Shown: in pieces, positions 5,123 to 6,730 of the stretch | How positions within the stretch are numbered: position 1 is the stretch's first letter | Layout of the letters: every line of letters starts with the position of its first letter | Assembly: GCA_012963185.1 (NCBI GenBank) | Contig: DTWD01000215.1 | Location: forward strand, 1 to 6,730 | Reading direction: 5' to 3' | DNA from: Acidobacteriota bacterium | GTDB lineage: Bacteria; Acidobacteriota; Vicinamibacteria; Vicinamibacterales; UBA8438 | Length of the DNA: 6,730 nt | Made by a program: the position numbers and the translations under genes | The notes under the pieces: generated by a model | The model's database searches: none | Told to the model about the DNA's origin: nothing | What the model saw: only the letters and a program-made list of their open reading frames with translations

Positions 5123-6628
5123 ATGGCCGACGTTCGAGTTGACGATTCCTCTGAACCACTGAATCAACTACCGCTTCCTGATATTAGTCCGCGGGGTTTG
5201 TTGCGTAGTTTTGGACCTGGCATGTTGTTGATGATGACGGGCATTGGCACGTCTCATCTTCTTACTGCGCCAGCGGCAGGTGGCCGATTCGAATATGCAT
5301 TACTGTGGTGCATTCCGGTTGCATATATCTTCAAGTACTACGGCTTCGAAATGGCGTTTAGGTTTACGAACGCCACCGGTCGGAGCATGTTGGATGCCTA
5401 CTCGACGGCACCGGGCAAGTGGCCTCTTTGGTACGTCCTTATTACCACCTTTATTCAGTGCGCACTGGGCCAGGCTGGTCGGCTTATAGCGGCCGCAGCA
5501 GTTTGCTACGCCTTTGCGAATATTTATTTGGGTATTGACCTCCCTCTTGGAGTGTACGGAGCGATCCTTGGGGTCGCTGCGGTGCTGTTTATTTTGCTCG
5601 GTCGCTACGCCGTGATGGAAACGGTTACAAAATTTCTCGCTGGTCTGTTGTTTGTGTCGACCGTCGGCGTGTATTTTGTCCAACCTGCGCCGTTGTCAGC
5701 ATTTACTCACTTTGTTCAATTTGAGATTCCTGGAGGTTCATGGCTCGTCATTGCGGCTTTTCTTGGGTTGTTGCCGACAGGAATCGACGTGTCGCTGCAA
5801 GCTTCAGAATGGGGTAAAGCAAAGAAAGCCGGGATGGGCCGTATTCGAGAGGCACTTGAACAGAGAGGACTTGCTCCGAAATTTGATCCGATGTCATCTA
5901 CTAAAGAAGATTTGGCCGTTGATATGGAGAGGCTGCCTTCGCATGCGCGTGAGTATTGTCGTCGGTGGTTTCGCATCGGTGAACTCGATTTCGGGTTTGG
6001 ACATGTGGTGTCATTTTCCCTTGCCTGTATTTTTCTCTTGCTGGCTGCCGTTTGGATGTATCCAAGTGAAGTCGATGGTCGTGCAGTGATTGGAGAAATT
6101 GGCTCAATTTTCAATGACAGTGTTGGTCCGGCGATGATGATCGTTTTTTTTGTCGGGGCTTTTGCTGCGACATTTTCAACGGCGTTTAATTATTTTGATG
6201 GATGGCCGCGTGTTGTTGGTGCGTGCTGTCGAAATCTTTTTCGGAAGACTGCTGCTTTGAGTGGCATTGCGCGAGATGAGATAACGCAAGAACATCGTGG
6301 ACGTTGGTACTCAGAATTCAATATTTACCGGATGACGATGTTTTATTCACTCGTCGCGTCAGTGGCGATTATCGCTGGTTTGCCACGTCCTGTTTTCTTA
6401 GTCCTTATTGCATCCGCGCTGGCATTTTTCGTCGCGCCAGTAATTTTCTTTCTGAATATTTACTATTGCGTAACAGTGATTCCGAAAACTGATCCGGTGT
6501 TTTATCCATCTCCCGCAGTGCGGGCATTTGCCTGGACGAGTTTTGTGGTCTTCAGTGGGTTAACTGCACTGATCATCATGGCCCGTGTGTTCGATATTAC
6601 TCTGTTTGGTGGGCCAACTCTCTCGTGA
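5123..6628 (+). CDS. Divergent Nramp-superfamily transporter with a non-canonical metal site
   Basis: This inner-membrane protein of 501 residues (from ATG 5123) has about 11 hydrophobic segments and the Nramp-type layout. The first helix opens with FGPG (30-33) and leads into GGRFEYALLW (53-62). Its unwound part, DPGN in Mn/Fe transporters, reads GTSH (42-45). In the sixth helix the usual MPH region reads LPTG (217-220), followed by IDVSLQASEWG. An unusually long charged cytoplasmic loop (about 230-285) joins helices 6 and 7, and AATFSTAFNYFDGWPRV (348-364) marks the eighth. With all four usual ligand positions changed, proton-coupled Mn(II)/Fe(II) uptake cannot be assumed. Mg, another cation or an organic substrate are open options. 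TTG 5099 would add eight residues and is disfavoured. Its TGA overlaps the next ATG by one base, so the two genes are probably co-translated. Confidence 0.85.
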   Translation: MADVRVDDSSEPLNQLPLPDISPRGLLRSFGPGMLLMMTGIGTSHLLTAPAAGGRFEYALLWCIPVAYIFKYYGFEMAFRFTNATGRSMLDAYSTAPGKWPLWYVLITTFIQCALGQAGRLIAAAAVCYAFANIYLGIDLPLGVYGAILGVAAVLFILLGRYAVMETVTKFLAGLLFVSTVGVYFVQPAPLSAFTHFVQFEIPGGSWLVIAAFLGLLPTGIDVSLQASEWGKAKKAGMGRIREALEQRGLAPKFDPMSSTKEDLAVDMERLPSHAREYCRRWFRIGELDFGFGHVVSFSLACIFLLLAAVWMYPSEVDGRAVIGEIGSIFNDSVGPAMMIVFFVGAFAATFSTAFNYFDGWPRVVGACCRNLFRKTAALSGIARDEITQEHRGRWYSEFNIYRMTMFYSLVASVAIIAGLPRPVFLVLIASALAFFVAPVIFFLNIYYCVTVIPKTDPVFYPSPAVRAFAWTSFVVFSGLTALIIMARVFDITLFGGPTLS

Positions 6629-6730
6629 TGAAGGCGTGGCTAGTCGCGGTTGTTTTTGGTGTGGCAGCGCCAGTTCATGCCGAATTTTCTCTAGAGTTGT
6701 CACATCGCGCGCGTGAGGTCCAGCCTGGCG
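6628..6730 (+). CDS. Exported protein, 5' end only; runs off the right edge
   Basis: ATG 6628-6630 shares its A with the transporter's TGA stop, a typical translational coupling. The 34 visible codons begin with a signal peptide: K2, a hydrophobic stretch WLVAVVFGVAAP (4-15), and a likely cleavage after VHA at 18. The mature protein starts EFSLELSHRAREVQPG. A similar RAR-x-VQPG opening is familiar from exported M23-type peptidases of Acidobacteriota, but too little is visible to assign a function. Confidence 0.75.
   Translation, partial: MKAWLVAVVFGVAAPVHAEFSLELSHRAREVQPG

Noticed and set aside
5300..6114. Minus-strand and alternate plus-strand frames inside the transporter
   Set aside because: The transporter frame shows consistent hydrophobic helices and family motifs; the other frames are shadows rich in His, Arg and Ser.
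1..6730. Mobile element, CRISPR array, tRNA or defence island
   Set aside because: No repeat-spacer pattern, transposase, integrase, attachment repeat, cloverleaf or defence-type gene was found by eye; the content is chromosomal housekeeping plus unknown exported proteins.

Overview
This window is an ordinary-looking bacterial chromosomal segment of roughly even base composition. It holds eight protein genes, two of them cut by the window edges, packed on both strands with short intergenic gaps. I see no tRNA, rRNA, CRISPR array, insertion sequence or phage gene. The gene set suggests Acidobacteriota, possibly Vicinamibacteria: a LacD-type class I aldolase, a HemQ/chlorite-dismutase-family protein with the DVRLECHGLD signature, a divergent Nramp-superfamily transporter, and several exported proteins of unknown role. 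This placement rests on remembered resemblance and is tentative.

Layout. Positions 1-578 (minus) carry the 5' part of an exported helical-repeat protein that runs off the left edge. It is divergent from a class I LacD-type aldolase (700-1701, plus), which is followed after 45 bases by a conserved-looking 86-residue protein (1747-2007). A small exported protein (2017-2382, minus) converges on that pair and is divergent from a membrane-anchored PAS-GAF protein with no output domain (2483-3496, plus). A uridine kinase (4189-3533, minus) converges on the PAS-GAF gene and is divergent from the HemQ-like heme protein (4289-5068, plus). Next come the Nramp-superfamily transporter (5123-6628, plus) and, overlapping its stop codon by one base, the start of another exported protein (6628 onward).

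How the genes work together. There is no single obvious pathway. The aldolase (triose/hexose bisphosphates), uridine kinase (pyrimidine salvage) and HemQ-like protein (last step of coproporphyrin-dependent heme synthesis) are housekeeping. Only the transporter and the gene after it look strictly coupled.

The points most worth a second look are two. The Nramp-like transporter has non-canonical residues at all four usual metal-ligand positions. Several genes have a -10-like hexamer 6-7 bases before the start codon and no Shine-Dalgarno sequence, which suggests leaderless transcripts. Only the aldolase has a strong ribosome binding site.
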